Source of the DNA: Caecitellus pseudoparvulus
Lineage: Eukaryota; Bigyra: Bicosoecida
NCBI GenBank assembly: GCA_965644315.1
Contig: CBFFRQ010000068.1
Location: 248,001-312,000, forward strand
Reading direction: 5' to 3'
DNA: 64,000 bases
Under the pieces are notes generated by a model. It saw only the letters and a list, made by a program, of their open reading frames with translations. It was not told where the DNA came from and did not search any database. Positions 61,701 to 64,000 of the stretch are shown one piece after another. Position 1 is the stretch's first letter, and every line of letters starts with the position of its first letter. The translations under genes and the position numbers were made by a program.

Positions 61701-64000
61701 TCACCTGCTTCACTATCAATCCCCTCTTTACACAGCTATCGAACACGGGGCACCCAAAGCGCGAACCCAACTGCTGCCCGCAATCAGTGCCTGGGACCTA
61801 GCCAGGCCCCAACCGACCAGCTGTATGTGGCAACGGACCTGATTTCGTTGCACTCGGAAGCAGAAATGCTCGCTGCCGCTGCTTTGCGGGAGCATCTTTC
61901 TGGGGGCAATGGCAAGCTCATGTGGCTTGGCACTCGTGGCTTCACGGGGCCGCTAGTGTCAGGGGACATGTACTGGGCCGACAACAGCGGGCTGGCCTTC
62001 GACATCAGCCCATATAGCCAGCCTGTGTTTTCTGTATCAAATGACTTCTCTGTCTTCCGAACCTACGGGAATGCTGACATCGACATCTTTTGCGCAGCAG
62101 AGAACGTGGCCAGCTGTGCAGCAAAGATGGGCCCATTGCTACAGCACGCCGCCTCTGTCCCACAGGCTGGAGGGAACCCAATTTTTGGATGCAAACGACC
62201 AGTCGTGAACCCCTGTTGGATCAGGAATGGGACAGCCATGGGCGTGGCGTTCGTTGAGGACGAGTGGCGCTCTGGCCGCTGCATGTCTTTCCCGTTAAAG
62301 CCAAGCGTGCGTGCGCCGATCACCGTGGGCGAAGCAGTGCTCGAGTGCAGCGACATCATCGCACCACTGCAAGGAGTTCTGACAAACTTTGACACCCCCG
62401 CGGTCCGTGAGCAGTACGAACAGCGGATGGCAGTCTCGCAGACCGCCAGCGCGCCTCCAGCCGCTTGGATTGGACTAAACATGACCACCCTCCCTGACCC
62501 TGTAAAGGAGAAGGGCCCCTTTTGGGAAACGTCCACGTTTGGCTTCCATGAGTCCCCCACTGAGTACTGGTATGGCACGCTCAATGAGCTTGGCTTTATC
62601 GCCGGGCAAAGCATTCAAGACGGCTCAGAGCGCTGTGCCCTGATGACCATCTCAAATGGAGGGTATGCGCCCAACCTTGGGTCCCCATACACAACCGGAT
62701 GCACTGGTACCCACGATGCCTTGAGTTGCGCATTTCCTTCCCTCGTGCAGCAAGTTTACTGGAATGTCCCGTGGCATGGAGCGTACAGCCTGGGCAACGC
62801 AACCGGGCCCCTGCGGCCTGGTCCTCCGCCAGTTTGCGCAGCCAACAGCATGCCCTCCCCAAGTGCCACTGCTTCGCCATTTCCGACTGTAAGTGGGACT
62901 TCGACGGCCCATACAACGCCTTCGACCTCGTCCACTTCTTCGCCATCTTCAACTGCGCTCCCTACGGGCAGCGGGACCGCCACTCCACCCCAGACCCAGC
63001 CTCCTTCCCCTTCGCCATCGAGCACTTCCACTCCATCCAGCACTTCCACTGCTTCCAGCGCAAGGTCGCCCTCCGGAACAGCATCTCTAACGGCAACGGT
63101 AACCCCAAGCGTCACAGTCACGCCCAGTGCCAGCTCGACAGGCAGTGGAACACCATCTTCTTTCTCAACCCCATCGGTTACTGGCTCTGGAACTCCGTCA
63201 GCATCCAGCACACCCACAGGCACACCGAGTCACTCAAGCTCTGCGACAGGCACCCCATCAGCGTCTCCGTCCTCCAGCAACACAGCCAGCACTTCGCCGA
63301 CAGCAACACGCTCGTCAACGGCAAAGGGCACACCTTCTGGCACGCCATCCATGTCAGCCTCCAATTCCGCCTCTCCGACAGGGACTTCCACGGCATCCAG
63401 TACGCCTTCTCACACCGTAACCCCCACCCAATCACCCTCTACATCGCCGACTCAGACTTCCATGGCAACGACGACCAACTCGCCGTCGACCACCGTGTCC
63501 TTGTCTCCGTCTGCAACTGCTAGCGCAACGACCTCGGTCACGCCAACTGCTGCGGCGACGGGCACAGCATCGGCCACGTCCAGCAGGACAGCTGACCCCA
63601 CCTCCAGTGGCACGCCACGCAGCACGGCGTCACCGACAGCGACGGCCACACCGACACACTCGCCCACCTCCTCCCCGACCGCCTCTGGAACCGCAACGCC
63701 CAGCGCCACAAGCACACCGACAAATACCCCCTCACAAACCCCATCTCCTTCTTCGCCCATCTGCCCGCCACTCTTCGTCAGTGGTACACTTGGGAGTTGG
63801 CGCTGCTCGTCAGGTGACAGCGCACAACCAGTGCAATTCTCGCCAGGAGCTGCCACATTGCCAGCTGGAGTGGGTGCTCGCTGCCTGTTCAGTTGCCCGC
63901 CAGGTTTTGCCCCTTGGGGCCTTGTTGGGGCAAAGTGTGTCTTCTCCGGAGCAGGTGCATGGTCGTTCGCACTGCTGCCTGACAGCAGCCCACACACGCT
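58754..64000 (+). CDS. Large secreted or surface protein with several C-type-lectin-like domains and a Ser/Thr/Pro stalk, 3' end outside the window
   Basis: Exons 58754-58826, 58969-60916, 61014-61673 and 61736 to beyond 64000; introns of 142, 97 and 62 nt. Exon 1 is a signal peptide (MGVWSRTCSAAIVLACCACV). At least four CTLD-like units follow, each with a CY or GFCYGV start, a helix with spaced Cys (ASAACRQHNMQLADVDGVAD, AVEACAQDGGAYPLTVHD, ARRICHAQGGEIADTRSDLE, ARNQCLG...LISLHSEAEM) and WxGL/AWIGL strands. The junction GN-C-YR across the last intron confirms that splice. From about 62840 to 63760 the frame is a stalk of Ser, Thr, Pro, Ala and Gly, then a new Cys-rich module begins. The third intron donor (GTGGGT at 60917) is the least certain. 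Adhesion or prey/host recognition is an inference. Confidence 0.8.
62840..63760 (+). repeat. Low-complexity Ser/Thr/Pro stalk coding region
   Basis: About 300 codons of short degenerate units such as TPSxS, SGTPS and TATPT in the lectin-like gene. The units are not exact tandem copies. The region gives long frames without stop on both strands that are not genes. Confidence 0.8.

Noticed and set aside
61352-61801. Alternative frame ending FPTSLFIGTETG before the last lectin intron
   Set aside because: Joined to the next exon it soon meets a stop, while the chosen frame restores a GN-C-YR lectin start and stays open for 2.2 kb.
62699-63523. A 274-codon frame inside the lectin stalk region and antisense frames nearby
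   Set aside because: The spliced lectin frame is open to the window end and carries the Cys and stalk pattern; the others are shadows of low-complexity DNA.

Overview
The window is a stretch of nuclear DNA from a microbial eukaryote. It is GC-rich and very gene-dense: about 24 protein genes lie on both strands. Most are cut by short spliceosomal introns; I can model 41, and 40 of these are 62-142 nt long. Introns end in CAG/TAG-type acceptors. Donors are mostly GTGAG, but roughly a third are GTGCG. The gene content is typical of a free-living protist with flexible membranes: a DEK1-type membrane calpain, a MyTH4-FERM myosin, a PH-DH-PH RhoGEF, hybrid histidine kinases, a RUS/DUF647 protein, and large lectin-like surface proteins with Ser/Thr/Pro stalks. 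I cannot place it in a lineage from sequence alone; a stramenopile- or haptophyte-like alga or flagellate is only a guess. I recognised no tRNA, rRNA, transposon, CRISPR array or viral gene.

Layout, left to right. 1-6437: the 3' part of a membrane calpain, entering from outside the window. 6496-12249 (minus): a PTGR3-like peroxisomal reductase, a RhoGEF and a mitochondrial-type FAH-domain hydrolase. 12672-17792: a secreted serine carboxypeptidase (+), a degenerate kinesin-like protein (-) and an ABHD4/5-like hydrolase (+). 17870-24126 (minus): a PQQ-propeller surface protein, a WD40-like protein and the spliceosomal Sm-F protein in five exons. 24343-30805 (minus): a 2053-residue MyTH4-FERM myosin. 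31433-33404: exosome RRP46 (+) and a TMEM242-like protein (-). 33467-39103: two divergently transcribed hybrid histidine kinases that are mosaic near-identical copies. 39100-43929: a KH-domain protein, an unknown basic protein and a RUS-family protein. 44129-46142 and 56251-58231: two inverted copies of an unusual F-box plus eight-helix membrane protein. Between them lie a Reeler-EGF-DOMON-cytochrome b561 reductase, an ER FKBP, two tandem COPI-associated/TVP15-like four-helix proteins, a histidine acid phosphatase and a disordered protein. 58754-64000: a multi-CTLD surface protein that runs off the right edge.

Genes are packed so tightly that convergent pairs end 13, 11 or 28 nt apart. One pair shares bases of its two stop codons (39100-39103), and another appears to overlap in coding sequence by 47 nt (14337-14383). 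Three functional themes recur: membrane/cytoskeleton mechanics (calpain, myosin, RhoGEF, kinesin-like), membrane traffic and surface proteins (COPI-associated pair, FKBP, carboxypeptidase, lectin, PQQ, b561), and signalling by regulated phosphotransfer or possibly ubiquitination (histidine kinases, F-box proteins). The most unusual items are the pseudo-kinesin and the F-box/multispan membrane protein pair.
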